Below the pieces are notes generated by a model, which was not told where the DNA came from, did no database searches, and saw only the letters and a program-made list of their open reading frames with translations. Shown here piece after piece: positions 37,373-45,917 of a stretch of DNA of 45,994 nucleotides (position 1 is the first letter of the stretch; every line of letters begins with the position of its first letter). Origin of the DNA: an uncultured Roseovarius sp. (lineage in GTDB: Bacteria > Pseudomonadota > Alphaproteobacteria > Rhodobacterales > Rhodobacteraceae); NCBI GenBank assembly GCA_947503145.1, contig CANNCP010000015.1, forward strand, positions 1 through 45,994, written 5' to 3'. The translations under genes and the position numbers were made by a program.

Positions 37373-38665
37373 ATGACCGATATCCTCTCTGGCTCCCTTC
37401 CCCAGACCACGATGGACAAGGTGCGCGGCAGCCTCGCGCGGCGCCACCGCAAGCAGTTCATCCTGCAAGCCCTTGGCATCACGGCGATCAGCCTCGCCTT
37501 CCTGATGCTCTTCATCCTGTTCGCGTCGCTGATCTCGACCGGCCACAAGGCCTTCACCTTGACCAAGATCAAGCTGGAAGTTTTCATCGACCCCGAGGAG
37601 ATCAGCGTCGAACGCCTGCCGCGCGGCAATTTCGACGATGTGCTGGCGACGGCATTGGCAGCAGACCTGCCCTCGGTTGACCCGAATGACCGCGCTGCGA
37701 TGCGCGCGGTGGGCGCCATCCTGTCGAATGGTGCTCAATTCGACTTGCGTGACCGCGTCGTCGCCGACTCCGCGCTGATCGGCCAGACGATCAACATCAG
37801 CGTGCCGGTCTCGGATCCCTATGACCAGCTGTATAAGAACCTGATAGACCGCACCATGCCCGAAAGCCTGCGCCGCCTCGATGACACGCAGATTGGCTAT
37901 TATGACAAACTGATCGAGATTGGCGCGATCACCTCCAGCCTCAATACCGGCCTTCTGACCAATGCGGACAGCCGTTTTCCCGAATTGGCGGGCCTCAGGG
38001 GGGCAATCATAGGCTCGTTCTGGGCGCTCCTGATCTGCTTTCTAATTTCGTTCCCGGTGGGCATCGGCGCGGCCATCTACCTTGAGGAATTCGCGCCCAA
38101 AAACAAACTGAGCGATTTTATCGAGGTAAATATCAACAATCTTGCCGCCGTGCCCTCGGTCGTCTTCGGCCTTCTGGCGCTGGCGGTGTTCATCGGCTGG
38201 TTCGGGATGCCGCGCTCGGCCCCGTTTGTCGGTGGCATGACACTGGCGCTGATGACTATGCCAACGATCATCATTGCCACGCGCGCCGCACTCAAGGCCG
38301 TGCCGCCTTCGATCCGCGAGGCCGCCTTGGGGCTCGGGGCGTCAAAACAACAGGTGGTCTTCGGCCATGTGGTGCCGTTGGCTATGCCCGGTATCCTGAC
38401 CGGCACGATCATCGGCCTCGCGCAGGCTCTGGGCGAAACCGCGCCGCTTCTGCTGATCGGGATGAATGCCTTCATCACCTCGGCCCCGGCGACACCTTTT
38501 GACAGCGCCACCGCGCTGCCGACGCAGATCTTCATCTGGGCCGACAGTCCCGAGCGCGGCTTTGTCAGCCGTACATCGGCGGCCATCCTCGTGCTGCTGA
38601 CCTTCCTCATCATGATGAACGCCATCGCGATCTATCTGCGCAGCAAATTCGAACGCAAATGGTAA
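37373..38665 (+). CDS. pstA: Phosphate ABC transporter permease PstA
   Basis: A 430-residue permease partner of PstC. A first membrane segment ([19 protein letters not shown]) is followed by a long periplasmic loop (about 70-200) and then the permease domain with about five segments. The EAA-type loop reads [18 protein letters not shown]. The N-terminal loop makes it longer than the E. coli protein, as with PstC. It starts 11 bases after pstC. Confidence 0.94.
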   Translation: MTDILSGSLPQTTMDKVRGSLARRHRKQFILQALGITAISLAFLMLFILFASLISTGHKAFTLTKIKLEVFIDPEEISVERLPRGNFDDVLATALAADLPSVDPNDRAAMRAVGAILSNGAQFDLRDRVVADSALIGQTINISVPVSDPYDQLYKNLIDRTMPESLRRLDDTQIGYYDKLIEIGAITSSLNTGLLTNADSRFPELAGLRGAIIGSFWALLICFLISFPVGIGAAIYLEEFAPKNKLSDFIEVNINNLAAVPSVVFGLLALAVFIGWFGMPRSAPFVGGMTLALMTMPTIIIATRAALKAVPPSIREAALGLGASKQQVVFGHVVPLAMPGILTGTIIGLAQALGETAPLLLIGMNAFITSAPATPFDSATALPTQIFIWADSPERGFVSRTSAAILVLLTFLIMMNAIAIYLRSKFERKW

Positions 38666-38685
38666 ATAACCCGAAAGGAGAGGCA

Positions 38686-39483
38686 ATGGACGACCTCAGA
38701 GCCATCACCCGCGACGTTGACATCAACGCCACAAAAATCAGCGCGCGCCGCGTGCAGGTCCATTACGGCGACACGCACGCGATCAAGAATGTCGATGTCG
38801 ATATTAAGGAGCGCACCGTCACGGCCTTTATCGGCCCGTCGGGCTGCGGAAAATCCACCTTCCTGCGCTGCATCAACCGGATGAACGACACGATCGACAT
38901 TTGCCGGGTCCAGGGCGATATTCGCATCGACAGCGACGATATTTATGATCGAAAGGTTGACCCGGTGCAATTGCGCGCCCGTGTCGGCATGGTGTTCCAA
39001 AAGCCGAATCCGTTTCCCAAGTCGATTTACGACAACGTTGCCTACGGCCCCAAGATCCACGGGCTGGCGCGCTCAAAGGCCGACATGGACGAGATCGTCG
39101 AGCGGTCGCTGCGCCGCGGTGCCATCTGGGACGAGGTCAAGGACCGCCTGCATGCCCCCGGCACCGGCCTGTCGGGTGGCCAGCAACAGCGCCTGTGTAT
39201 CGCCCGCGCCGTGGCGACCGACCCCGAGGTGTTGCTGATGGACGAGCCGTGCTCGGCGCTTGACCCGATCGCGACCGCGCAGGTTGAAGAGCTGATCGAT
39301 ACCCTGCGTGAGAAATACACCGTGGTCATCGTTACCCACTCTATGCAGCAGGCCGCGCGGGTCAGCCAGAAGACCGCCTTTTTCCATCTCGGCAGCCTTG
39401 TCGAATACAGCGATACCGACGAGATTTTCACCAACCCCAAGGACCGCCGCACCGAAAGCTACATTTCTGGCCGGATCGGATAG
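38686..39483 (+). CDS. pstB: Phosphate ABC transporter ATP-binding protein
   Basis: A 265-residue ABC ATPase. Walker A is GPSGCGKST, the signature is [16 protein letters not shown], and Walker B is [13 protein letters not shown] followed by the switch histidine in [10 protein letters not shown]. The ATG at 38,686 has AAAGGAG before it, 20 bases after pstA. It powers the PstCA channel and relays phosphate status through PhoU to PhoR. Confidence 0.97.
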   Translation: MDDLRAITRDVDINATKISARRVQVHYGDTHAIKNVDVDIKERTVTAFIGPSGCGKSTFLRCINRMNDTIDICRVQGDIRIDSDDIYDRKVDPVQLRARVGMVFQKPNPFPKSIYDNVAYGPKIHGLARSKADMDEIVERSLRRGAIWDEVKDRLHAPGTGLSGGQQQRLCIARAVATDPEVLLMDEPCSALDPIATAQVEELIDTLREKYTVVIVTHSMQQAARVSQKTAFFHLGSLVEYSDTDEIFTNPKDRRTESYISGRIG

Positions 39484-39493
39484 GAAAGACGTC

Positions 39494-40219
39494 ATGACCA
39501 CGAAACACATCTCCAGCGCGTTCGACCGCGACCTTCAAGGCGTACAGACCATGCTCATGAAAATGGCCGGCTTGGTCGACGAGGCCATGAATCGGGCTGC
39601 CGAGGCCTTCGAGACCAGTAATCTGGAAATGGCCGAAGCCGTGCGGAAGAATGACAGGGCCATCGACGTGCTGGAAGAGAGCATCAAGATAGATTGCGCC
39701 CGGATCCTTGCGAAGCGGTCGCCGAACTCGGGCGATCTGCGCACCGTGCTGACGGTCATGAGCATCGCCTCGAATCTGGAACGGTGCGGCGACTATGCAA
39801 AGAACATCTCTAAACGCACGTCCGTGCTGGCCCATGCGCACCCGGTCAAGGATGTTTCCTCGGCTCTGCGCCACATGCAGAAAGCGGTCGTCGGTATGAT
39901 CGCGGATGCGCTCAAAGCCTATACGCGACGCGATGTCGAAATTGCTCTGAAGGTCCGGGCGCGGGATTGCGAGGTGGATGAGATGTATACCATTCTCTTT
40001 CGGTCGCTCTTGACGCATATGATGGAGGATCCGCAGGGCATCACCAGCTACATGCATCTGCATTTCATTGCCAAGAATATCGAACGGATGGGCGATCATG
40101 CAACATCGATTGCCGAACAGGTGATCTATCTGGTGACAGGCGATTTGCCTGACGACGATCGACCGAAAGGGGATCTAACTTCCCTTTCGGGCCCCGAGGC
40201 TATTGACGGGAACGCTTGA
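39494..40219 (+). CDS. phoU: Phosphate signalling protein PhoU (copy 1)
   Basis: A 241-residue PhoU with two three-helix repeats. The metal-binding E/D motifs are ERCGDYAKNISKR near residue 95 and ERMGDHATSIAEQV near 205. It starts ten bases after pstB with GGAAAG upstream. PhoU links the Pst transporter to PhoR and holds the Pho regulon off when phosphate is plentiful. A second phoU of about the same length occurs at 42,594. Confidence 0.95.
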   Translation: MTTKHISSAFDRDLQGVQTMLMKMAGLVDEAMNRAAEAFETSNLEMAEAVRKNDRAIDVLEESIKIDCARILAKRSPNSGDLRTVLTVMSIASNLERCGDYAKNISKRTSVLAHAHPVKDVSSALRHMQKAVVGMIADALKAYTRRDVEIALKVRARDCEVDEMYTILFRSLLTHMMEDPQGITSYMHLHFIAKNIERMGDHATSIAEQVIYLVTGDLPDDDRPKGDLTSLSGPEAIDGNA

Positions 40220-40251
40220 CGAATGGCACTCAATTCCACAATTCCAGATAT

Positions 40252-40584
40252 ATGGATGAGCATCACGCACTCGACGCCTTTGCCGCTCTCAGCCAGTCCA
40301 CCCGGCTTGACGTGTTCCGCATGCTCATCAAGGCGGGGGACGCGGGCATGGCGGCTGGTGACATCGGCGATACCCTCGGGGTTCGCCAAAATACGATGTC
40401 GGCCAATCTCGGGGTTCTTACGCGCTCCGGCCTGATCTGGAGCCAGCGGGAAGGGCGCAGCATTCGCTATTTCGCCGACATGGACGGGATGCGCGGGTTG
40501 CTTGGCTTCCTGATGGAGGATTGCTGCGGCGGAAATCCCGATCTGTGCCAGCCCATCATCAATGAACTTGCCTGTACCTGCTAG
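40252..40584 (+). CDS. arsR: ArsR-family arsenic-responsive repressor
   Basis: A 110-residue winged-helix regulator: ALSQSTRLDVFRMLIKAG, then a recognition helix in GVRQNTMSANLGVLTRSGLI, then the wing QREGRSIRYF. Cysteines occur in MEDCCGGNPDLCQP and in the final ACTC, which could bind arsenite. This resembles ArsR types whose ligand cysteines lie near the C-terminus rather than in the recognition helix. The start at 40,252 is preferred by homology. It has a weak ribosome binding site; a TTG at 40,216 overlapping phoU is possible. It presumably represses the ars genes after it. Confidence 0.9.
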   Translation: MDEHHALDAFAALSQSTRLDVFRMLIKAGDAGMAAGDIGDTLGVRQNTMSANLGVLTRSGLIWSQREGRSIRYFADMDGMRGLLGFLMEDCCGGNPDLCQPIINELACTC

Positions 40585-40593
40585 GAATCTATC

Positions 40594-40945
40594 ATGACAG
40601 ATACATCGCTCCCCGCTGTTGCGGGTCTGGGAACCTTTGAACGCTGGCTGTCCGTCTGGGTGGCGCTTGCCATCGGCGCGGCGCTTTTGCTTGGCAACCT
40701 GTTTCCCGGCGCCTTTTCATTTCTGGCCTCGCTGGAAGTCTCCTCGGTCAACCTGCCGGTGACGGTGCTGATCTGGGCGATGGTCTATCCGATGATGGTG
40801 GGCGTGGATTTCGGCCGCGCTGCGGCAGGTGGGCGACAAGCCAAAAGGTCTGGTCGTGCTGGTTGAGGTTCCGGTGATGCTGTCACTGGTCGCCTTTGCC
40901 AATAGCACCCGACATTGGTTTCCATTGGAGAAGGACGCGGCATGA
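40594..40945 (+). pseudogene. acr3: acr3 arsenite efflux gene, internally deleted and frameshifted
   Basis: The first 76 or so codons read as the N-terminus of an Acr3 arsenite permease (FERWLSVWVALAIGAALLLG, then [23 protein letters not shown]). An extra C near 40,820 shifts the frame. In the next frame the text continues GDKPKGLVV and then jumps directly to the family C-terminus [20 protein letters not shown], ending KDAA at 40,945. About 250 residues with most membrane helices are missing. The product cannot transport. The stop overlaps the arsC start. Confidence 0.85.
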
Positions 40946-41364
40946 GTATCGTTATACATCACAATGCCGATTGTGGCACCTCGCGCAACGTGCTGGCGAT
41001 CATCGAAGCGTCGGGTGAAACGCCCGTAATCATCCTCTACCTCGAAACCGGTTGGACCCGCCCGCAGCTGTTGGCGCTTTTTGCTGCCGCCGGTCTGACA
41101 CCCCGTCAAGCGCTGCGGACGACAAAATCCCCGGCGGAGGTGCTTGGCTTGCTCGATCCTGTCGTGGATGATGAAACGCTGCTCGCGGCGATGCTGGAGA
41201 ACCCGGTTCTGATCAATCGTCCTATTGTTTGCTCATCCAAGGGCATCCGGCTTTGCCGCCCGAGCGAAGCGGTTCTGGGCCTGCTCGACAAATTGCCTTC
41301 CGGCCTGATGACAAAAGAGGACAGTACGCTACTGATCGACACTCAGGGAAACCGGGTTGGCTAA
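40942..41364 (+). CDS. arsC: Arsenate reductase (glutaredoxin-dependent, ArsC family)
   Basis: A 140-residue ArsC/Spx-fold reductase. The catalytic cysteine is C11 in [11 protein letters not shown]; the arginine motif [10 protein letters not shown] lies near residue 93. The ATG overlaps the broken acr3 stop (ATGA). It reduces arsenate to arsenite using glutathione/glutaredoxin. With Acr3 destroyed the arsenite would need another exporter. Intact frame. Confidence 0.94.
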   Translation: MSIVIHHNADCGTSRNVLAIIEASGETPVIILYLETGWTRPQLLALFAAAGLTPRQALRTTKSPAEVLGLLDPVVDDETLLAAMLENPVLINRPIVCSSKGIRLCRPSEAVLGLLDKLPSGLMTKEDSTLLIDTQGNRVG

Positions 41365-41479
41365 AACGTCTAAACATGAAGCTCGGCACTTTCATCATGT
41401 TCGACTCGCAACTCCTGACAACCTTTGACAAAAGTTTCAGCGGGCCCGTGGTATAAATGGGGCGGCGAAAGGATTTGGA

Positions 41480-42505
41480 ATGGACCGGCAATGGCTTGAC
41501 GATATTCTGGGCGGTGCCCCATTGCCAATGGTGCTGATTGGCGCGGATGAGCTGATTTTTGCGGCCAACCCGGCAGCCGAGGCCATTCTGGCAACAAGTC
41601 CGGTCGGCCGCCACCACGCCATTGCCCTGCGCCAACCCGCCTTGCTGGCCGCGATCGAAGTTGCGCTGCGCGATAACGTGCCCGGGCAGGCACGCTATGT
41701 GGTTCATGGTCCATCGCATGAAGTAACCTATCTCGTCACGGTGACTCCCGTTTCCGGCACGGACAAGAGCGCTGCCTTTTGCGCCTTTCAGGACATCACC
41801 GAACAGGAACTCATCGGCCAGTTGCGCCGTGATTTTGTCGCCAATGTCAGCCATGAATTGCGCACTCCTTTGACGGCGCTGGCAGGGTTCATCGAAACCC
41901 TGAAAGGCGCAGCCCGCGACGATCCTGCTGCCCGTGACCGTTTCCTGACCATTATGGAACGCGAGACAGGACGCATGAGCCGCCTTGTGCAAGACCTTCT
42001 TTCCTTGTCGAAGGTCGAGGCAGAGGAACGCCGCCGCCCAACTACCCTGGTGGATGTCGGGGCGGTGATCCGGTCCGCAGTGGCCGCCCTACGCCCTATC
42101 GCAGAAGAGGGTGGCGTGGCGCTGGAAATTACCGGGGCAGAGGCGGCACCGCCTGTCCCTGCCGATGCGGATCAACTGTTGCAGGTGTTCCAGAACCTGA
42201 TCGAGAACGCGATAAAATATGGCGCCTCCGGCCAACTGGTAACGATCAATATCCATACGCCCACCAAAGGCGCGCTGCTGCAAATCGACGTGATCGACCG
42301 GGGCGAAGGCATCGAGGAACAGCACTTGCAGCGCCTGACCGAGCGGTTCTACCGCGTTGACACTCATCGTTCACGCGAAAAGGGCGGCACCGGGCTGGGG
42401 CTTGCCATCGTTAAGCACATTGTCAATCGTCATCGTGGTCGGCTCACCATCAGCAGCGAACGGGGCAGGGGTGCGTGCTTTTCGGTTTTTCTACCGATAA
42501 CCTGA
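41480..42505 (+). CDS. phoR: Phosphate regulon sensor histidine kinase PhoR
   Basis: A 341-residue kinase. A PAS-like domain (about 8-110) precedes HisKA with phospho-accepting H125 in FVANVSHELRTPLTAL. The HATPase part has the N box FQNLIENAIKYG, G1 DRGEGIEEQ and G2 GGTGLGLAIV. No membrane segment is evident, unlike E. coli PhoR, so it should be cytosolic and sense through Pst/PhoU. AAAGGA precedes the ATG. It phosphorylates PhoB encoded downstream. Confidence 0.92.
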   Translation: MDRQWLDDILGGAPLPMVLIGADELIFAANPAAEAILATSPVGRHHAIALRQPALLAAIEVALRDNVPGQARYVVHGPSHEVTYLVTVTPVSGTDKSAAFCAFQDITEQELIGQLRRDFVANVSHELRTPLTALAGFIETLKGAARDDPAARDRFLTIMERETGRMSRLVQDLLSLSKVEAEERRRPTTLVDVGAVIRSAVAALRPIAEEGGVALEITGAEAAPPVPADADQLLQVFQNLIENAIKYGASGQLVTINIHTPTKGALLQIDVIDRGEGIEEQHLQRLTERFYRVDTHRSREKGGTGLGLAIVKHIVNRHRGRLTISSERGRGACFSVFLPIT

Positions 42506-42519
42506 TAGCCGTCATAAAA

Positions 42520-42537
42520 CTGTTACAGAACTGTCGC
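42520..42537 (+). promoter_or_regulatory. Pho box upstream of second phoU-phoB
   Basis: CTGTTAC, spacer AGAA, CTGTCGC: two direct 7-bp half sites at 11-bp period, close to the PhoB consensus and to the box before pstS. It sits between the phoR stop and phoU copy 2, 57 bases before the start. Implies PhoB autoregulation of phoU2-phoB. Confidence 0.75.
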
Positions 42538-42593
42538 AAAAGCGTGGCGGACCGTATCCAGAGTGACCACATGATCTGCCGACGGAGGAATTG

Positions 42594-43325
42594 ATGCAAA
42601 CGGAGCGCCATAACACGTCTAACCTGGATCGCGATCTCGAAACCGTTCAGGCTATGATCACCCGAATGGGCGGGATGGTCGAGGCGGCCATACTGGATGC
42701 GGCACGCGCGCTGGACACATGCGACGAGGACCTTGCCGAAGCGGTGCGCAAAGGCGATAGGTCCATTGACGCCCTTGAAGAGCAGATCAATGCTGAAGCC
42801 GCCCGACTGATCGCGCTGCACGCGCCTGCCGCCGCCGACCTGCGCATCGTGCTGACCGCGATCAAGATCGCCGCCGCGCTGGAGCGGTGCGGCGACTATG
42901 CCAAGAACCTTGCCAAACGCGCGACAACGCTGGCTGGGCTGCCCGCCATCAATGGCACCGCCGGCTTGATCCGGCGCATGGCCAAGGCGGTTCAGCTCCA
43001 ACTCAAGAACGTGCTTGATGCCTATGTCAGGGGTGACGCCGACCTGGCCGAACGCGTGCGGCAGAGCGACCATGATATTGACCAGATGTACAATTCGCTG
43101 TTCCGCGAATTTCTGGCGCATATGACGGACGATCCTCGCAACATCTCGTCCTGCTTGCACCTGCATTTCATCGCCAAGAACATCGAACGGATGGGCGACC
43201 ATGCGACCGGGATTGCCGAACAGGTGATCTATCTCGCTACCGGCTCCCTGCCGGATGACGACCGCCCCAAGGCGGACAAGACGTCGATCGCATCAGGCAT
43301 GGCAGAACAGGAGACCACATGGTGA
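42594..43325 (+). CDS. phoU: Phosphate signalling protein PhoU (copy 2)
   Basis: A 243-residue PhoU homologue, clearly related to copy 1 but diverged. The motifs ERCGDYAKNLAKR and ERMGDHATGIAEQV are intact. GGAGGA lies six bases before the ATG. Its end overlaps the phoB start. It stands behind its own Pho box with phoB, whereas copy 1 follows pstB. The two may serve the transporter and the two-component pair separately. Confidence 0.95.
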   Translation: MQTERHNTSNLDRDLETVQAMITRMGGMVEAAILDAARALDTCDEDLAEAVRKGDRSIDALEEQINAEAARLIALHAPAAADLRIVLTAIKIAAALERCGDYAKNLAKRATTLAGLPAINGTAGLIRRMAKAVQLQLKNVLDAYVRGDADLAERVRQSDHDIDQMYNSLFREFLAHMTDDPRNISSCLHLHFIAKNIERMGDHATGIAEQVIYLATGSLPDDDRPKADKTSIASGMAEQETTW

Positions 43326-44011
43326 CCAAAGAACACCCGCTGATCCTCCTGGTCGAGGATGAGCCCGCACAGCGCGAAGTGCTTTCCTACAACCTTGCTG
43401 CCGAAGGCTATCGCGTGCAACACGCGCAGGACGGCGAAGAGGCGATGCTGATGGTCCGCGAAGAACCGCCCGACCTGATTGTCCTTGACTGGATGATGCC
43501 GAACCTGTCCGGCATCGAGGTGTGTCGGCGCCTGAAGGTGCGGGCCGAAACCCGGACCATTCCGGTCATCATGCTATCGGCCCGGTCGGAAGAGGTGGAT
43601 CGGGTACGCGGCCTTGAAACCGGCGCGGACGACTATGTGGTCAAGCCGTATTCCATCGTCGAACTGATGGCCCGCATCCGCGCAAACTTGCGGCGCGTGC
43701 GCCCCTCGGCCACCGGCATGGTGCTGGAGGTTCAGGACATCCGGCTCGACAGTGAGACCCATCGCGTCACCCGCGCGGACCAACTGCTGCAACTTGGTCC
43801 GACCGAGTTTCGCCTGCTTGCCACGTTCATGGAAAGACCGGGGCGGGTTTTCAGCCGCGAACAGTTGCTCGACCGTGTCTGGGGCCGCGATATCTATGTC
43901 GAAACCCGCACCGTCGATGTCCATATTGGCCGCTTGCGCAAGGCCCTTTGCGGGCAAGGCGGCGAGGATCTTCTGCGCACCGTTCGTGGTGCGGGCTATG
44001 CGTTGGGCTGA
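43319..44011 (+). CDS. phoB: Phosphate regulon response regulator PhoB
   Basis: A 230-residue OmpR/PhoB-type regulator. The receiver has acidic pocket E13/D14, phosphorylation site D57 in LIVLDWMMPN, and K109 in YVVKPYS. The winged-helix effector covers about 130-230 (LGPTEFRLLATFMERPGRVFS, then TVDVHIGRLRKAL). It overlaps phoU copy 2 by seven bases. It should bind the two Pho boxes in this cluster. Confidence 0.96.
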   Translation: MVTKEHPLILLVEDEPAQREVLSYNLAAEGYRVQHAQDGEEAMLMVREEPPDLIVLDWMMPNLSGIEVCRRLKVRAETRTIPVIMLSARSEEVDRVRGLETGADDYVVKPYSIVELMARIRANLRRVRPSATGMVLEVQDIRLDSETHRVTRADQLLQLGPTEFRLLATFMERPGRVFSREQLLDRVWGRDIYVETRTVDVHIGRLRKALCGQGGEDLLRTVRGAGYALG

Positions 44012-44167
44012 TGGAAAAATTGCCCTCAGTCCGTTCACATTCCGTATCTATCGCTACTCTATCCAGTTCATGAGTTTTTCGCCTGCCCCTAATGACGGCT
44101 CTCCAGCGTTTTCGGGTGCTTGGTCAAATCTTGCAATTGAGGCGAGGTAGGTTACGGCGGTTGCAGC

Positions 44168-44179
44168 CTCCCGCAACCA
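44168..44179 (+). other. Third copy of the tRNA-fMet 3'-end core
   Basis: CTCCCGCAACCA, same orientation as the copies at 66 and 34,685. The five bases before it match the second copy better than the tRNA. The similarity does not extend through the tRNA terminator. It may mark the right end of the pst/ars/pho segment. A chance or unrelated tRNA-end origin is possible for a 12-17 bp match. Confidence 0.45.
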
Positions 44180-44209
44180 AATTTACCAAACAACAACAAC
44201 ACGTTACGA

Positions 44210-44231
44210 GCCATCCTGAAGGGTGGCTTTT
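44210..44231 (+). terminator. Rho-independent terminator-like hairpin
   Basis: GCCATCC and GGGTGGC (7 bp, one wobble) closing a TGAA loop, followed by TTTT. It is on the plus strand downstream of phoB and could end the phoU2-phoB transcript. Confidence 0.6.
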
Positions 44232-44304
44232 GGCGTTCCTGCGCCGTGTGGAAGCACTGTGGAAGCAGCCGGAGCATGAAACCTTGTGTGGCAGACGGGC
44301 AACG

Positions 44305-44883
44305 CTAGCGCCACCGTCGGCAGAGACGTTCCCCGATCAATACACCGGCAATGTCTCGGCCATCCGACAAGCGACAACTTCCAATCCAACGATCATAGCT
44401 GCGTTCACCAGTGAAGCTGCAGTTGACGCGTTGCCCTGAAACCAACGCTTTCATGTGGCGTGTCGCGGCGTCCCCGGCAACGCTGCCGCTCTCGGCGCAA
44501 TCTAGGGCGGCGATACGTATAGGGCGTCCACCAACCTCGATCGTGTCGCCGTCGCGAACGTGGGTCACAACGGCACCTGTAGGGGCGTCGATGGTCATCG
44601 TGTGGCCTGCGCGTGCGTTCCCGGTCCTCTGCATCGCATTGCCACCGCGCAGAGCGCGAGGCAGGGACCGTTCGGACGGGTTGTCAACGGATCGACCACC
44701 GGCCCCGGCCAGCCATCGTGTCGGGTGCCCCTCATGCTTGTAGTAGGCGCCGACTGCCAACCCAATCGCCAATAGAAACAAAATCAAGACGCGCGGCGAC
44801 CGTTTGCCGATCAAGCGCCGCCTTGTGCGTCTCCGGTTCTGGAAAGAAACTACTCTCGAACTGTTTCTATCGCGGGGTCCCAT
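44305..44883 (-). CDS. Membrane-anchored thermonuclease-like (SNase) protein
   Basis: A 192-residue protein with a basic N-terminus, one membrane segment (about 32-48, VLILFLLAIGLAVGAYY), a linker, and a C-terminal staphylococcal nuclease-like domain. The domain has VRDGDTIEVGG (D111-T114), IRIAALDCAES with R123 and E131, and YDRWIGSC with R165. These match the calcium-binding and catalytic positions of SNase. It should face the periplasm. The start at 44,883 lacks a good ribosome binding site, so a later start is possible. Its role here is unknown. Confidence 0.8.
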   Translation of the reverse strand: MGPRDRNSSRVVSFQNRRRTRRRLIGKRSPRVLILFLLAIGLAVGAYYKHEGHPTRWLAGAGGRSVDNPSERSLPRALRGGNAMQRTGNARAGHTMTIDAPTGAVVTHVRDGDTIEVGGRPIRIAALDCAESGSVAGDAATRHMKALVSGQRVNCSFTGERSYDRWIGSCRLSDGRDIAGVLIGERLCRRWR

Positions 44884-45216
44884 GAACGGCGATTACCCTA
44901 GGAAAATGGCATTTTATGGGCTGCTGTTGCGACGCTGCTCGCGTTGGTCTCCGTTCACAGCGCACTTCCCGGTCCAGAGCCGACCTTGGGATCGTCGTTC
45001 GGTTTCTGCGCTTGCAGCCCACGTTCCTTACGTTCGCCGCAAACCCGAAACCTTTACTTGATCGAACTAACAGGTCAAGGATGCAGCAGTCGTTTGCGAT
45101 TTTGAGAAAAAAAGCCTGCTCTTATCTGTTTCCCCAGCGGCACCGAATGCTTACGTGTAGTCAAACAAGGCACTCCAAACGAGCCAATCACACCATTTTT
45201 GAAACGGAAAGAACTG
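44884..45216. other. Gene-free gap
   Basis: About 330 bases between divergent genes. I see no supported gene, RNA or repeat. It should contain the promoters of both flanking genes. Confidence 0.4.
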
Positions 45217-45720
45217 ATGATCAACTATGTTGCTCCATTGGGCGGTCAGACAATCGGCAAAGCCGCAAGTCGCGAAGATGCCTGGTGGCTTTGTAGCCGC
45301 TATGGCTTGAAGCCATTTCCTTTGAATGATGCCTCAGCGGTGAGTTTAGAGGACGCTGAGAATGGAGCGATGGTGTGGACTGTTCCCTGCGAGCATACCC
45401 AATACCCATATGATCGTGCTGCCTTTGAAAATCGGCGTCGTGATGGCTTGTCTACACTAGAGAACGGCCTTCCAGCATGGCCTGTTGCTGAAGAAAATGG
45501 GATAGCATTCCAAACCTTCAAACAACGGCTCAAGCGAGGCTGGTCGGGTGAAAAGGCAGCGACTGAAGGAGTGCGGGAAATAGCGCATAATCCGGATGAC
45601 GAATGGGAAGTAACTGCGCTGGAAAACGGCTTATCTGTCCGCGCATATCGCAGCCGTGTTCAGGCTGGTTGCCCTGAAGCCATCGCCGCAACAATGGGGC
45701 TAAGTTGGCGGAAGTGGTGA
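45217..45720 (+). CDS. Hypothetical protein with two HTH-like repeats
   Basis: A 167-residue protein without a recognised family name. The ATG at 45,217 follows CGGAAAGA; a TTG six codons earlier is less likely. The C-terminal half has two similar units: ENGIAFQTFKQRLKRGWSGE and ENGLSVRAYRSRVQAGCPEA, each followed by AAT or IAAT. They look like small helix-turn-helix DNA-binding repeats seen in phage-related proteins. Moderate GC suggests acquired DNA. It ends about 200 bases before an IS end. Confidence 0.65.
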   Translation: MINYVAPLGGQTIGKAASREDAWWLCSRYGLKPFPLNDASAVSLEDAENGAMVWTVPCEHTQYPYDRAAFENRRRDGLSTLENGLPAWPVAEENGIAFQTFKQRLKRGWSGEKAATEGVREIAHNPDDEWEVTALENGLSVRAYRSRVQAGCPEAIAATMGLSWRKW

Positions 45721-45917
45721 AATGCGACTCGTAGTGGGCACACTCCGCCCACGGACGTCCACCGACCACTCCTACGCCGCAGTGCAGCTTAATCAGACCG
45801 GCCCTTGGTTTATTACGCAGCATTTTGGCGGACTGATCGACATGATGCGGACAAAGCCCCCTTTTGATGCGATCGACGGAACAGCTGCTTCGTTTTCCAC
45901 TTTTTCATGCTCCATCC

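Larger units (their letters stand above)
44012..44304. other. Intergenic region with third att copy
   Basis: No gene seen. It contains the third CTCCCGCAACCA copy at 44,168-44,179 and a terminator-like hairpin at 44,210-44,231. A leftward frame through the att core reads WLREAA as at the second copy, because both carry GC(A/G)GCCTCCCGCAACCA. Confidence 0.5.
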
